Source of the DNA: Gaertneriomyces semiglobifer
Taxonomy: Eukaryota; Chytridiomycota; Chytridiomycetes; Spizellomycetales; Spizellomycetaceae
Assembly: GCA_025558075.1 (NCBI GenBank)
Contig: JAHLKF010000002.1
Span: 496,001 to 560,000 of the forward strand
Length of the DNA: 64,000 bases
Reading direction: 5' to 3'
The notes beneath the pieces are model-generated. The model had not been told where the DNA came from, ran no database searches, and saw only the letters and a list, made by a program, of their open reading frames with translations. The translations under genes and the position numbers were made by a program. Positions 1-11,002 of this stretch are shown here, piece after piece (the first letter of the stretch is position 1; every line of letters starts with the position of its first letter).

Positions 1-1863
1 AGAGGATATCTTCAGAATCGGATCAACCGCACCTGGTGCAATACTCTATGATGCATTGGACCATTTTGAAAAGAAAAGCCCGAGAGCGGATGAGAATATC
101 CGCAACATCAAACCTGAACTGACCGATGCGGTCGACACCTGTATCGAAGCGGCTGGGCACGAATTCCATACTGCCAGACAACGAAGTCTGCTACGGGTTA
201 GTAAAGTCCAGTATTCACGGTCTGCTGCTATTGTCAGCTTACTCAACAACCGTAGGCCGCAAGCTTCGGGAAGTGTTTTCTGGATTCATATCCAGCAGAT
301 CGTTTCATCGACATGTGCAAGACGCTAAGAGTACTGAATGCAGTACGGCATTTTGAAATCGGGATACCGTTAACCTATTCCCAGTACGTGTACAAGCACT
401 TGGCGTCTGTGGCGCATACAAAGTGACAACTCTGACGGAATGCATGCCTTTTCTTATGATAGGTACAATAGTCTGACCCCGCAGGTCCTTATTGATCGGC
501 TGGTTCATAGGCATCAGCACCTCTTAGCTTTACGCATAAGCGAATACCTGGGCCTTAGCAAGCAGCGCATTTTGATTCACTGGGCATGTTTGAAAATCAA
601 GCTTTCTCTTGATGACGAAGAAACACTTGTGCGAAGTATCGTTGAAAAACTCGACGGGCGCGAGTCGGGAGTCTCCTATGTGGAAGTCGCCAAAGCGGCA
701 TTTGAGTGTGGAAGGATATCGCTTGCTACTAAAGTACATCTACTGCCGCCTGTTGCTTCAACCATACGACCATGAACTAAATTGTCGGTTTAGCTGTTGG
801 ATTACGAACCTCACGCTGCAAACCAGGTCCCGCTGTTGATGAGCATGGAGGAAAATGAGGTTGCGCTGATCAAAGCTATTGAGAGCGGAGATACCGACCT
901 AGGTAGGCATATTCGGATGCCTTGTTATGATTCCACTCTACTTGCTTTCTGATATCCTGTGATCATGTTATGCCCGATTGCAGTGTACCTTGTCCTCTTA
1001 CATACGCAACGAACTCTCCCACTTCCGGACTTTTTCCGCCTCCTGGACACCCACCCACTTGCATCCACCCTTTTCACTCAGCATCAGAAACAAATGCAAT
1101 CTTCTCTCCTCCAAGACTACTACTACCAGAATGACCATCGCTCAGCATCTGCGTCCTTGCTTCTTACCCAGAGTTATGCTTTCTCGGACATGTCAGCACG
1201 GATCAGTCAGCTTCAGAAGGCACATAAATTGTACCTCAGCGATCCGGAAACCGCCTTCGAAGCCAAAGTAGTGGAGGACGAAATAAAGTTGATAAATTTG
1301 CAGCGCGATTTGGAACGGGAGAGCGGCCATGTCTTTTTGGATTTAACGTTGAGTCAAACCATATTCAAAATGCTGGTCTTGGGACTAGGAAGTAAGGCTG
1401 CCAAAGTCAAAAGCGAATTTCGAGTGCCGGATAGGAGGTTTTGGTGGCTGAAAATCAAGGCTTTGGTTCAGGTAAGGCTTATGCCACGACTTTCCTTGGG
1501 CGTCATACTAACATTTGTGTCACTTAGACAAGTAACTGGGATGGGTTAGAAAAGGTAAGAGTCGACAAGGTGAGATGGCTTGAGTTCTTGCATGAGGACC
1601 TGACACATGCGTCACAGTTTGCGAAGTCGACCCCAAAATTACCGGCATCGCACATTCTCGATGTTCTGATTCGAGCGGGCACATCCGCGGCTTTTGCGCA
1701 GGCTAAAAAGTATGTCGATGTTATGGTTAAAGCTGGTGGAACACAAGAAAAGGAAGCACAAGCCTTTTTGGAGATTTTGGCAAAAGGGCCTGGAGTATCC
1801 GCTAGTGCTGGCACTCGCGACACGGGCAGTTCCTCCCGACGAACGTCATACCTATCGTCGTGA
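1..1863 (+). CDS. VPS16: VPS16, HOPS/CORVET core subunit (3' part; 5' end outside window)
   Basis: The C-terminal 508 residues of VPS16 are present; the N-terminal beta-propeller lies before the window. VPS16 scaffolds the HOPS and CORVET tethering complexes in vacuole/endosome fusion and binds VPS33. Coding exons are <1-196, 256-383, 463-733, 794-902, 984-1471 and 1528-1863, and all phases close. Recognisable family stretches include [76 protein letters not shown] and [16 protein letters not shown], in the order seen in metazoan VPS16. The last exon runs to TGA at 1861 with a serine-rich end that I cannot match to relatives. The gene is convergent with SCC3. Identity is very secure; individual splice sites are inferred from phase and family features. 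Confidence 0.93.
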
Positions 1864-2604
1864 TGGCTCTCACTTGATTGATCATCAGCCGGGGCCTAAA
1901 TAGACTCAGAATCTTACCTGTCAGGACAATCACAATGAGGCATTCTGCCCTGAGGTTGCACATGGAGAGGAAACCGATTGCACATCCTGGGAGACACCAT
2001 TGGAATGAGTATCACGATTCTGATGACATGCGACCTGCGTGAGCACAGGTGGATTGGATGCTAGGTCTGGCTGACGAAGGGATCGATATGTTAGCCGCAG
2101 CAGCGAAGAGCTGGAGGTGGTGAACTCACCAACCGTGTTGCACATAGAGATGTATGTACTGTGACACCCGGCAGAAAGTTAATGCCATCATTTGCAATGT
2201 ACCCATCCGCTGAACTGGTACAAGATCTGCACACACGCGGCGCAGTTGAAGGGTCTGACGCTTAATCCAGGTATCGCATGCAGGTATGCTTGGGACTACA
2301 GATGGTCCGGCACTCCGAGCTGGTGCGGAATCCAGCGTGGAAGGTGTCCAAAAGTGGCTGTTGGGTCACCCACAACAAGATCGAGATGGCGAAGCGGGCC
2401 AATGATTGCCACCATTTATCATTTATGCTACAATGCGAATGCGCAATCCACTCGGTATATAAGGCACGTGTTTTTGTCAGAGACGAACGTCTATAACCAA
2501 ACCTCAGATAATACATATAAACAACTAAAAGGCACTACAAGCCACTCCAAGCATAGTTCGAATCCGAAGGGCTTCTTGCTTTGATAAAAGCTACATCATG
2601 TAAT
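1864..2604. other. Intergenic region between convergent VPS16 and SCC3
   Basis: About 740 bases between two converging 3' ends. Short open frames on both strands show no family resemblance or paired splice signals. A GGTATATAAGG string near 2455 is TATA-like but has no gene placed to use it. I see nothing else here. Confidence 0.6.
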
Positions 2605-5600
2605 TTACCCAACCCTAATCCGCTTCTTCGCGACCGGTTCGGGAGAACTCGCAAACCCGCCTTCATCTTCACTCCGGTTTTGGTTCTCTTTGCCCTCCCG
2701 CTCATCATCACCTTCGTCGTAATTGCGTTCTTCATTTTCACTGTCTTCCAATTCTTTGTCACGTCTAGTGGCAGTCCTTTTCGGCCTTCCTCTTCCCCGT
2801 TTAGTACCTTTGGGAGTGTCAACAGCAACACTCATCGTTGTTTTTGGCGCTTGTGGGGTCACCTCACCATCATCTCTTCGGCTCTTAGATTGCGGTGTTC
2901 GCACCTTGCGATGAGACGAATACGTCTTTTTCCGTGGTGTGCTTCGCGGTGTGGTGTCGCCGGCAAACAAAGGACTCGACTCGCCTTCATCGCGTTCATT
3001 TTCAGAGTCCGACTGTGCTTCTTGCAGGTGGTATTCAACCAGCATCTCTTCATCTTCATTAGAGTCTTCATCGTTCTCCACATATGTCCGTTTAGGAGCA
3101 GCGGCACGGGTAGATCGACGACGGGGTGTAGATGGTGCATTGCCAGCGTTGCTGCCATCGTCATCACTACCTACGCTCGCGGTTCTCGCTTTGGGCTTAG
3201 ACGGGCGTCCGCGTTTCTCCTTCTGCGGAGTTCCTGCCTCTTCCTCTTCTTCTTCGTCCTGCTGATTTTTTCTATTCGCTTTAGTTGGACCGCGCTTCCG
3301 TTTGGGTTTGGTGGCAGCTCCAATGACAGCAGCAGCTCCTTCCCTACTGATTAATGCCTTTGGCTTCCTGCCCCGCTTCTTCACACTTGAATCACCTTTC
3401 TCCAGTTGTTTCACAAACGCCAAGTACCCACTCCATTCCCGCTCCCCTTCGGCGGGGTTGAACCCATTTCTCACTAGTTCATTTTGTACAAACTCCACCA
3501 CATCTTCCACACTCTCAAATGCCCCCTCATCATCCTCGTTACGCCTCACCATCCCGAATTCCTTGACAAATTGTTGAACTACGCCTCCTATGGATCCCCA
3601 TACACGCCACCCCTCATTTACCTCTTCCAACTCCCTACGCCCGCTTCGACCTGATATCGGACTTTCATCAAGATCTATCCGCGTTTGACCATGTGCGCGG
3701 CCCCAGTCCACGACATGCTGAACCATTTCCTTGACTCCTTTGCCAAGTAACTCTAATAGTCCTTCTAGTACGATCCCATGTACTTGTTTCGCGTCGTTGA
3801 AAACAACTATCCAGCTTTTCATGTGTCCAATCAAGCATTTAGCAAGGTTGAGTGAAGGATTTATCGTCGTCATACGGCCAAGGAAATAAAGTTCCATACT
3901 CTGAATCAAGGCATCCCCGATGATCATAGTACATTGAGTGAAGCGATCCCTCAGGTTCAAAATGGCTTTAGGGCCGACATCGCCTTCCGTTAGGAACTGG
4001 TCAACAGCAGTAGCAACCCTTGTTCCGAGGATCTCTTTCAAAACTTCCTCACTTAAACCATCCCACACACCGCCAAATACATCCACCACCGCAAATCCAT
4101 TAGCAAAGACCCCTTCTCCGCCACCCACTGTAAGACTGTCCGGTAGCGTCGACCCAGCCCCAAAGTATTTCAAAAACGAAACGGTATACTTGGTGTCAAT
4201 TAAGTCAAAGACCAACAGTCTCCCAAAATCCGCTGTCATTTGGAGCACCTCATGTCGAACCACTTCCCGTTCCTCAGCTCCTACTCGCTTTACAACAGAA
4301 GCTGTTGAGTTTATAGTATATTGTCCATCCCACCATCCCCCGACGACCAATTCCACAATCCTTTCCATCAAACCCGCAAGTCCTTCTTGTACATCCTCCG
4401 GGACTTCCTGTCCAATATGGAAGACCGCCCCCGCATCACCGTTGATCGCGAGATATAGACAGTTCAAGACCTTAAACGCCGCAATACGCATGCCAATTCC
4501 AAATGAGATCCATTCCTCGGATGACCCTGCCACAATGGCTTCCACAATCGGGATGAGTCGCTCCGTTTTGGCTTTGAAGCCGTGTACCTTCTCCTCAGCG
4601 GCTTGTATGGTGGTAGGTGACGGCAACACATGGTCTCGATCCCCGCCCTCAGTGAGAGAGGATATGTCATCGCCGAGGACGTCCGCAAACGCCTTTCTCA
4701 ACTCCCACACCGCATCCAGACACATGCACTCCAAACAACCTGCAAGCAGACCATCTAATACCCGCCCAACATTTGCAGCTTCCTCCTCTCCCAAATCATA
4801 TGACTGCCGTTTGGCGACCACCGCCAAGGTAGTGTTTACGACCGCGTTCATCATCCCAAATGCACCACGACCTCCCACACTCTCGTCGGCAGCACTCTTA
4901 CTGTAGTCCAACTCTACACCACCGAAATCAGCGATCTTCTCCAGAGACACCACCCGTCTTACCGCATTACGTAAGGCAAACAGTCGTCCAATATCCAATT
5001 GCTGATTTTCCAAATCCAGCTCTACTGCACTCAAACTCGTCACAACCTGTTCTCCAATAACCGTCTCTGCCAGCTCCTCGACTTTATTCTTGGCGCTTGC
5101 ACACAAACTTGACGAGTTCTCATCCTCTCCCTTATCCCCATCCACGCCCATCAAATACCGGCAGGTGTTGACACACGCATCCAGCACATCCAACTCAGAA
5201 TGCTTGATGAAGATTTTCGTTACCTCACCTAGTAGTGCGTCAAACGAGCTCACCATTCGCAGCTCTAAGTACACTTCCAAATTCAACGCCCTTATCATGG
5301 TCAACACTTCTATCACACGCGCTCGCCCTTCGGGACTATATTCACCTCCATATCGCTTGATCAATTTCGGGATATAGCGTATCAAGTCTCGGCTCACGGC
5401 CATCTTCATATCCTGAATATTCGCCGCGGTAGGCTTCTTTCTCTTGTCACGAGGGTTTTCGCGGTCGAGCGTGCAAGAAATCGACGCGTTGATGGTGTAG
5501 AGGAGACACGTTTCTTCTTGGTTGGACAGACGAATACAATCGTCTTCCTCAGATAGATCTTGGGCGACGTAGTCGCACATCGTCTGCCAATTACTTAACA

Positions 5601-7491
5601 CCTCAATGTGCGTCCACAGTGTAGATACAGCTGCTGCAATTTTCGGGTATCCTATTTTGGTATCCGATGAATGGGCATCCCCTACAAACCACTCGATAAG
5701 GTTTTCGCGTTCCCGCAATGCATTTCTCCGCTCATCAATTTCGTCTTGAGTGAGACTATCCTCATCCACATCCATGGCGTGCGATTCATCAGCAGTGAAC
5801 AACGACTGTGTTTGCGTTTGCGATTGTTGTGGCGTTGGCTGTACAGGCACAGGTCTATCACTCGTGACGACTTCTTTACTCCGCTCTTTTTCATCAATGA
5901 CTTCCAAAAGACGCACGGTCATAGCGCAAAAGGCCTTAACCTCCATCCAATCATCTCTTACGGTGCCTTTTATATTTGCGGCTCTTACCGCCGTTCCCAC
6001 CTCTTCTTTCCACTCTTCCTTCCAGACCTCAGCAACCAACTCGGCCACAGCCGCTCTCACTTTCGCGTCTTCGTCACATATCAGCCCTAATATCTCTTCC
6101 CGCTCCTCATCTTCCAACAATCCCACCATGGCAACCCGTGCAACAACAGCAACAGCCTCAATTCTCACACTTGACTCTTTCTCTCGCATGGCCATCTCCA
6201 TGATTCTGACGCGGAACCGCTCCGTGAAAGCTCGAAGCCCGCTCACCATCGCATCATTCTCGTACAGCTTCTTCAGCGCTTTAAGAGCCTCACATCTCAC
6301 CGCGGGAACTTTGTCTGATAACATCCATCCCAGGTATCGCAGGTAAGAAGGATCCAGGTACATGTCCGGAAAGGTATATATCCACATGCCTAACTCGCGA
6401 ATACACTCCATCCGTATTGTACCATCACTATCCCTGTATCGGTGGACAAAGACGCTATCAAACAAGTCATTCATGTATGCTTCCGCTTGCATTTTCCGTC
6501 GGTGCAATTCTTCTACCCGAGTCTCCAAACTATTGACTTTGGCAGTCTTTCTTCCGGTCAACTTCTTCAACTCTGCGTCGCGCTGACGATTCGCAGTGCT
6601 CCATTCTGCAGAGGTGGCTTGTCCAATATCACACAAACACGAGAGCAGTGCTAGTGCTGCGGCAGTCGCCGTATGCCTAAAAGGGCGGAAAACGGAACTA
6701 CTCATCGCCACCAGCCACACTACCAGTGTATCCAGCGGACTCTCCCTCTCACTTCCATTATCTGCAAACAACACGGTATATCTCAACCGATCCATCAACT
6801 TCACCCAAAATTCTGTGAACCCCTTCCTAAAGCCTCTTGTGGCACCTCTCCCGCGAGATTTCGCTATGATCGGATAGTCCATGTTCGTCCCAATGTCAAA
6901 CATACCCTGAAGTTCTTTGAGAACATCAGTTATTCCATCTTGGTCTTCCACATTTTCCGGCGTGATTTTGCCCGGGCAACCGGACGAAGTGATGAGGAAA
7001 TTGATGAGATCGACCATCGCGAGGTTCGGATTTTCGCTGTAGGATGTGACCCAATCTGCAATTTGAGGTTCAATGGCGGAGGGGTGATGCGACACGATTT
7101 CAAATAAACTTCCTTCACTGAAATCGATCTCTGCGTCTTGCCTTTTCCGGGTGGCCCGCTTCTTTGCGGGTTGTTTCGTTTGCTTCGCCTTTGAGGGCGC
7201 GCGTTGCTTGACCTGTCTACGTCTCTTGTTCCCTGTGGTGTATTCCTCCTCCTCCTCGTCGTCGTCGTCATCTTCAGCCTGTGGCTGGGGGTCCTCGTCA
7301 GAATCCCCACTGCGACTCTCTGCTCCGGCTTCCGATTCAGCATCGGACATGGTGCCAACGTCCGATAATTCACTGACATCAGATACATCATCTCGGCGAT
7401 TGGATTCCTCTAATGGTGAAGTCGCGTTATCGTCGCTCTCCGCATCTGCAGTCGTCGCTTTACTAGATCGTGTTGTTTTTGGCGCCGACAT
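2605..7491 (-). CDS. SCC3: Cohesin subunit SCC3/STAG with AT-hook-containing tail
   Basis: One uninterrupted 1628-codon exon, unusual here because most neighbours have introns. SCC3/STAG binds the kleisin of cohesin, helps load the ring on DNA and supports sister-chromatid cohesion. The N-terminal about 130 residues are acidic and serine-rich, then lysine/arginine-rich. The STAG region begins near residue 150 and includes GFRKGFTEFWVKLMDRLRY and SSVFRPFRHTAT. The stromalin conserved domain near residues 340-420 has VFVHRYRD, IRMECIRELG and SDKVPAVRCEALKAL. A helical repeat body follows. The last about 280 residues are disordered, alternately basic and acidic, with three GRP/GRKP-type AT-hook-like motifs encoded near 3362-3378, 3193-3220 and 2777-2800. 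Start ATG is at 7489-7491. Length is somewhat above typical STAG proteins because of the tail. Confidence 0.93.
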   Translation of the reverse strand: MSAPKTTRSSKATTADAESDDNATSPLEESNRRDDVSDVSELSDVGTMSDAESEAGAESRSGDSDEDPQPQAEDDDDDEEEEEYTTGNKRRRQVKQRAPSKAKQTKQPAKKRATRKRQDAEIDFSEGSLFEIVSHHPSAIEPQIADWVTSYSENPNLAMVDLINFLITSSGCPGKITPENVEDQDGITDVLKELQGMFDIGTNMDYPIIAKSRGRGATRGFRKGFTEFWVKLMDRLRYTVLFADNGSERESPLDTLVVWLVAMSSSVFRPFRHTATAAALALLSCLCDIGQATSAEWSTANRQRDAELKKLTGRKTAKVNSLETRVEELHRRKMQAEAYMNDLFDSVFVHRYRDSDGTIRMECIRELGMWIYTFPDMYLDPSYLRYLGWMLSDKVPAVRCEALKALKKLYENDAMVSGLRAFTERFRVRIMEMAMREKESSVRIEAVAVVARVAMVGLLEDEEREEILGLICDEDAKVRAAVAELVAEVWKEEWKEEVGTAVRAANIKGTVRDDWMEVKAFCAMTVRLLEVIDEKERSKEVVTSDRPVPVQPTPQQSQTQTQSLFTADESHAMDVDEDSLTQDEIDERRNALRERENLIEWFVGDAHSSDTKIGYPKIAAAVSTLWTHIEVLSNWQTMCDYVAQDLSEEDDCIRLSNQEETCLLYTINASISCTLDRENPRDKRKKPTAANIQDMKMAVSRDLIRYIPKLIKRYGGEYSPEGRARVIEVLTMIRALNLEVYLELRMVSSFDALLGEVTKIFIKHSELDVLDACVNTCRYLMGVDGDKGEDENSSSLCASAKNKVEELAETVIGEQVVTSLSAVELDLENQQLDIGRLFALRNAVRRVVSLEKIADFGGVELDYSKSAADESVGGRGAFGMMNAVVNTTLAVVAKRQSYDLGEEEAANVGRVLDGLLAGCLECMCLDAVWELRKAFADVLGDDISSLTEGGDRDHVLPSPTTIQAAEEKVHGFKAKTERLIPIVEAIVAGSSEEWISFGIGMRIAAFKVLNCLYLAINGDAGAVFHIGQEVPEDVQEGLAGLMERIVELVVGGWWDGQYTINSTASVVKRVGAEEREVVRHEVLQMTADFGRLLVFDLIDTKYTVSFLKYFGAGSTLPDSLTVGGGEGVFANGFAVVDVFGGVWDGLSEEVLKEILGTRVATAVDQFLTEGDVGPKAILNLRDRFTQCTMIIGDALIQSMELYFLGRMTTINPSLNLAKCLIGHMKSWIVVFNDAKQVHGIVLEGLLELLGKGVKEMVQHVVDWGRAHGQTRIDLDESPISGRSGRRELEEVNEGWRVWGSIGGVVQQFVKEFGMVRRNEDDEGAFESVEDVVEFVQNELVRNGFNPAEGEREWSGYLAFVKQLEKGDSSVKKRGRKPKALISREGAAAVIGAATKPKRKRGPTKANRKNQQDEEEEEEAGTPQKEKRGRPSKPKARTASVGSDDDGSNAGNAPSTPRRRSTRAAAPKRTYVENDEDSNEDEEMLVEYHLQEAQSDSENERDEGESSPLFAGDTTPRSTPRKKTYSSHRKVRTPQSKSRRDDGEVTPQAPKTTMSVAVDTPKGTKRGRGRPKRTATRRDKELEDSENEERNYDEGDDEREGKENQNRSEDEGGFASSPEPVAKKRIRVG

Positions 7492-8155
7492 TTTTGAACC
7501 ATCTCCTTTCCTCAGCTTTAGTCAGTGTACCGACCCGCTCCTGTGCTCTCCTCCTGCTACCCTGCTGCCTATGAGAGGTGATACCTTGAGTAAACCGTGT
7601 AGGTGGGTGCGGAATCGGGGGTAGACGGCGGCAAACGAACTGGCGTGTGAAGACACAGGCCTGAAGGGGCAAACTTCGAGGTTTTCAATATGACCATATA
7701 TGGAAGTCCGAGGGGTCAGGGCTTTGGGCACGTACTTTTACCACCTGACATCACGTGCTCTCGCGTGATCTGTTGCCTGGGTCTAACCGTCTAAAGTGTG
7801 AAAAACGCCAGAAGGAGAAATGGAAACCACGAGATATACAAGGATCGAACTCGGAGTCGTCTTTCGAATGCTCATGGTATCAACAGAATTAGAAGGAGTT
7901 AACAGGGGCATGGGGCCCATGTTGGCCCAAGAGTTAGCCAAAGTGACTGCCTAAACATGGTCCGCCTGATATCGCTTCCTGACGGTAGCTGCCCTGGGTT
8001 CGCACATCCACTAGTATTCATAACAGGCAGCTCCTTTCTCGGCGCAGCATTCTGCGGTCCGTTCCAGTTCGTTCTCATCCAAAATTAAGGCGATATTTTT
8101 TGAATGTTACCGCGGCCGCGTCTCTGTTTTTGAGATTTACGCCGAACCAACAACG
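7492..8155. promoter_or_regulatory. Divergent promoter region SCC3 / PIG-L
   Basis: About 660 bases separate the divergent starts of SCC3 and PIG-L. It holds a CACGTG palindrome at 7752-7757, flanked as TCACGTGC. I see no additional coding sequence; short open frames at 7522-7731 look incidental. Assigning promoter function is inference from gene orientation. Confidence 0.5.
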
Positions 8156-9162
8156 ATGTCCTCAAAAAGGCTGTTAAACATCTCCCTAGCCATAATTCAC
8201 AAAGCCTATCGGTGGCTCATCCGTCACCGATTTGCGGCACTTCTCCTCACCGTCCTGCCGACAATCTTTCTCATCCCGCTAGTCCTTTCCGCATCCGGAT
8301 CGCCCGCCCTCATTCCTCGCGACTTGCTGGTCTCTAAACGCCCACTTCTGGTTGTCGCTCATCCAGACGATGAGTGCCTCTTCTTCTCTCCTTCTGTACT
8401 GGGAATGACCCGTGGTGGCGCGTCGCTGCAGAGTGAAAGTTCCAAGGGAGTTCACCGCCAAGCGGCAGTTCTGGTGCTGTCTGCAGGAAATAATTATGGA
8501 TTGGGAGAAGTGCGGAAGCGAGAGCTTTTGGGGAGTTGTAAGATGTTGGGTGTGAGTGAGGAAAGATGCGTGGTCTTGGATTTACCGTTAGTATCTGCTT
8601 TTTCGCAAAGCATTCACCTTCACGGGAACTAAATCAACCACGAAGTGAGATCCAGGATAATCCCCGGCAGTGGTGGCCTAGTGACAAAGTTGCAGAAATC
8701 ATTCATGAGCATGTGAAGAAGTTTAATGCGGATGCGGTACGTATACGGACACCCGATTATATTTGAGCAGTTCTAAGCGTTTTTTCTCGATGATAACAGA
8801 TCATAACATTTGACGAAGGCGGTGTTTCTGGGCATCTCAACCACCGGTCCGTTCACAGGAGCGTCGAACAGCTCGCCAAAACGTTCCCTTCTTTCCCGCC
8901 TTCATTTTCATCCACCACTGTCTTCCTCCTGCGGAAATATTCGTCGATATTCGACTTGGCATTGACAAGTCTCCCGTTCCTGCCGAATTTGGTGCTAGGT
9001 ATCGAAGCTACTGAACGGGCTCTATTTCTTGCATCATGGAACGAATATAGAAGTGCGAGGTTGGCGTTTTGGAGTCATCGAAGTCAGATGTCATGGGACA
9101 GGCATCTTTACATGGTGGCCTCGAGATACATGATGATGAACGATTTGAGGCGCATCAAATAG
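8156..9162 (+). CDS. PIGL: N-acetylglucosaminyl-phosphatidylinositol de-N-acetylase (PIG-L)
   Basis: The predicted 294-residue enzyme removes acetate from GlcNAc-PI on the cytosolic ER face, the second step of GPI-anchor synthesis. Exons are 8156-8586, 8646-8736 and 8800-9162. A hydrophobic N-terminal anchor at about residues 27-46 precedes the zinc-binding AHPDDE motif at 68-73. Other family landmarks are LSAGNNYGLGEVRKREL, WW-P followed by KVAEIIHEH, ITFDEGGVSGHLNHRS (second metal/catalytic cluster) and the C-terminal YRSARLAFWSHRSQMSWDRH. Length fits the family. The first intron uses a GTTAGT donor and an AAG acceptor at 8645, chosen because it restores LDLPEIQDNP in frame. Confidence 0.92.
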
Positions 9163-9255
9163 TAGGGCTCGACGTGTCCTGAAGCTTCTCTTTCTCGTTC
9201 TCTCATGTATATACGCTCATACGTAGATGGTGGATATAGATGTGCTACGGCATGG

Positions 9256-9897
9256 TTACAGCCATAGGGCTTCCCGAAGTGGCTCCCTTTTGACTTTCTC
9301 CTTCACATGCATTGCCAACTTTAGCATTTCATCGCTAATTTCCTCCACCGATTTCGTTGCATCAATCACCTTCCAGCAATCCTCTTTGAGTTGGTCGAAC
9401 GCATGTTTTACTTTCAGCTGAAACTCTAGCTTCTCATACCGCTCCAGGCCGTATCCGCCTCGTCCTGCTGCATCATTCGGCGGCAGATCCAGGAAGATAA
9501 CCAAGTCGGGGGTGGGCAGGCCCTTATCAGGGGACTTGCACCATTCTATATCCAGTCCCTTGGCTGCAGAATACGCAACACCTGAATAAGCGTATCGATC
9601 GATGACAAGCGTATGCCCCACGCTGAGTGCTTGCTTCATGGCCGCAACAGCCTCCCATCTGTTGGCGGAGAAGAGCAAATGAATGACTTCATCTGACATT
9701 GGATTACTTGAGGAGGCAGAAGACGAGAGGTAGGAGGAAATCAGTGTTCCGGTCGGTGTCGTTCGGTTGGGAAAGCGATGGAGATCAGTTGGGATGTCCA
9801 CTTCATTGAGGCGCTGGGCGAGGAGAGCGGTCTGAGTGGACTTTCCAGAGCGGTCAAGGCCCTCCACGACAATCAAAGCGCCCCGTGAATCGTTCAT
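9256..9897 (-). CDS. CDC8: Thymidylate kinase (dTMP kinase)
   Basis: A 213-residue single-exon enzyme that phosphorylates dTMP to dTDP for DNA synthesis. The P-loop GLDRSGKST lies near residues 14-22. The nucleoside-binding HRFPNRTTPTG, the DRYAYSGVAYSAAKG signature and the FLDLPPNDAAGRGGYGLERYE lid-region signature follow in normal order. I chose ATG at 9895-9897 (MNDSRG); an in-frame upstream GTG is not a plausible eukaryotic start. Length matches eukaryotic TMPKs. The gene is head-to-head with the alpha/beta hydrolase starting at 10056, leaving about 160 bases for both promoters. Confidence 0.94.
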   Translation of the reverse strand: MNDSRGALIVVEGLDRSGKSTQTALLAQRLNEVDIPTDLHRFPNRTTPTGTLISSYLSSSASSSNPMSDEVIHLLFSANRWEAVAAMKQALSVGHTLVIDRYAYSGVAYSAAKGLDIEWCKSPDKGLPTPDLVIFLDLPPNDAAGRGGYGLERYEKLEFQLKVKHAFDQLKEDCWKVIDATKSVEEISDEMLKLAMHVKEKVKREPLREALWL

Positions 9898-10055
9898 TGT
9901 CTGCACTTGATCAGGATAGTCCGACGTTTTGTGGTGCTCTCACTTTGCAAAGCAGTGTTGCTTCTGGATCTGGGTTGCGCGCGTAGGATACAGTCCCTGT
10001 TGGGCATTTCTTTTCCTACTAAAACAGGAATGCTACAGCCAACTGTCTGGAAATA

Positions 10056-10953
10056 ATGGAGGATTTTTATACCGTCAAGTGCTTTAAGAATGTGCCGTAC
10101 GCAGACACCGAAGATCCCAAGCAGACTTTAGACCTGTATGTACCATCAGCGGATGAAGATGTTCAGGATCTCCCTGTTTTAGTGTACGTTCACGGAGGAT
10201 CCTGGCGGACAGGCGACAAGGTATCTTGGTCCGGCACTGCATTCTCAGGACTGTCTTCATCAGTATCCACCTAACCCGGCCGTCTGCTAGTCAGAATATG
10301 ATTATCTCGGCGACCATTTAGCTTCCTACGGCATTATTACCGCGATCATATCTTACCGTCTCTCATCCAAAACCGAACCCAGAAACTTCCATCCCGTTCA
10401 TATCAGTGATTGCGCACGAGCAGTTAACTGGCTTTACACTCAAAGTACCTCGCATATCGGGTATACCCCTTCCCGGATTTACCTGTCAGGTCATTCCGCA
10501 GGTGGTCAGCTTACTGGCCTCCTAACGTTGCAGCCCACGTGGCTGGAGGAACTTGGTGGTCCTGAACTAAGAAATGCTATCAAAGGCGTCATTGGGATCG
10601 AAGGGATTTATGATATTCCGCATTTGATCAATGTCTGGCCGAGCTATGTTGACTTTGTAGAAATGGCATTCACCTCGGACCAATCTGCATGGAAGGATGC
10701 ATCCCCACAGTATTATTCTCTTACAGAGACAAAGTATGACCTGCCACCATATCTCATCATACAAAGCCCCGAAGATGAGCTTATAGAAGCTGATCACGCC
10801 AAGCGTTACTACGATCACCTGCGAACTTTTGGAAAAAAAGTTGAGCTTATGACAAGTGTAAAGGGGACACATTTTGAGATGCTCAAGACCAAAGAATTCT
10901 TTCAGGCGATCATGGAGTTTATTAGACGGCTTGAAACGTCAGGTAGTAAATAG
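10056..10953 (+). CDS. Alpha/beta hydrolase, carboxylesterase / kynurenine-formamidase-like
   Basis: The predicted protein has 275 residues from exons 10056-10220 and 10291-10953, with a clean GTATCT...CTGCTAG intron. The fold is an alpha/beta hydrolase: the oxyanion-hole motif VYVHGGSWRTGDK sits near residue 45, the nucleophile elbow YLSGHSAGGQ follows near 130, an acid occurs in QSPEDELI and a likely catalytic histidine in KGTHFEML. The HGGxW plus GHSAGG combination is typical of small esterases and kynurenine formamidases (BNA7/AFMID). Substrate cannot be assigned. A kynureninase gene lies about 18 kb away, which is compatible with a kynurenine role but not evidence of linkage. Confidence 0.8.
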
Positions 10954-11002
10954 AAGCTAGCTTACATATAGACATTGAAATACTTTTGACCTGATGGGCG
11001 TA

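Noticed and set aside
2581..4906. Several long plus-strand frames with hydrophobic or serine-rich products
   Set aside because: All lie antisense to the clear SCC3 coding sequence and match no family.
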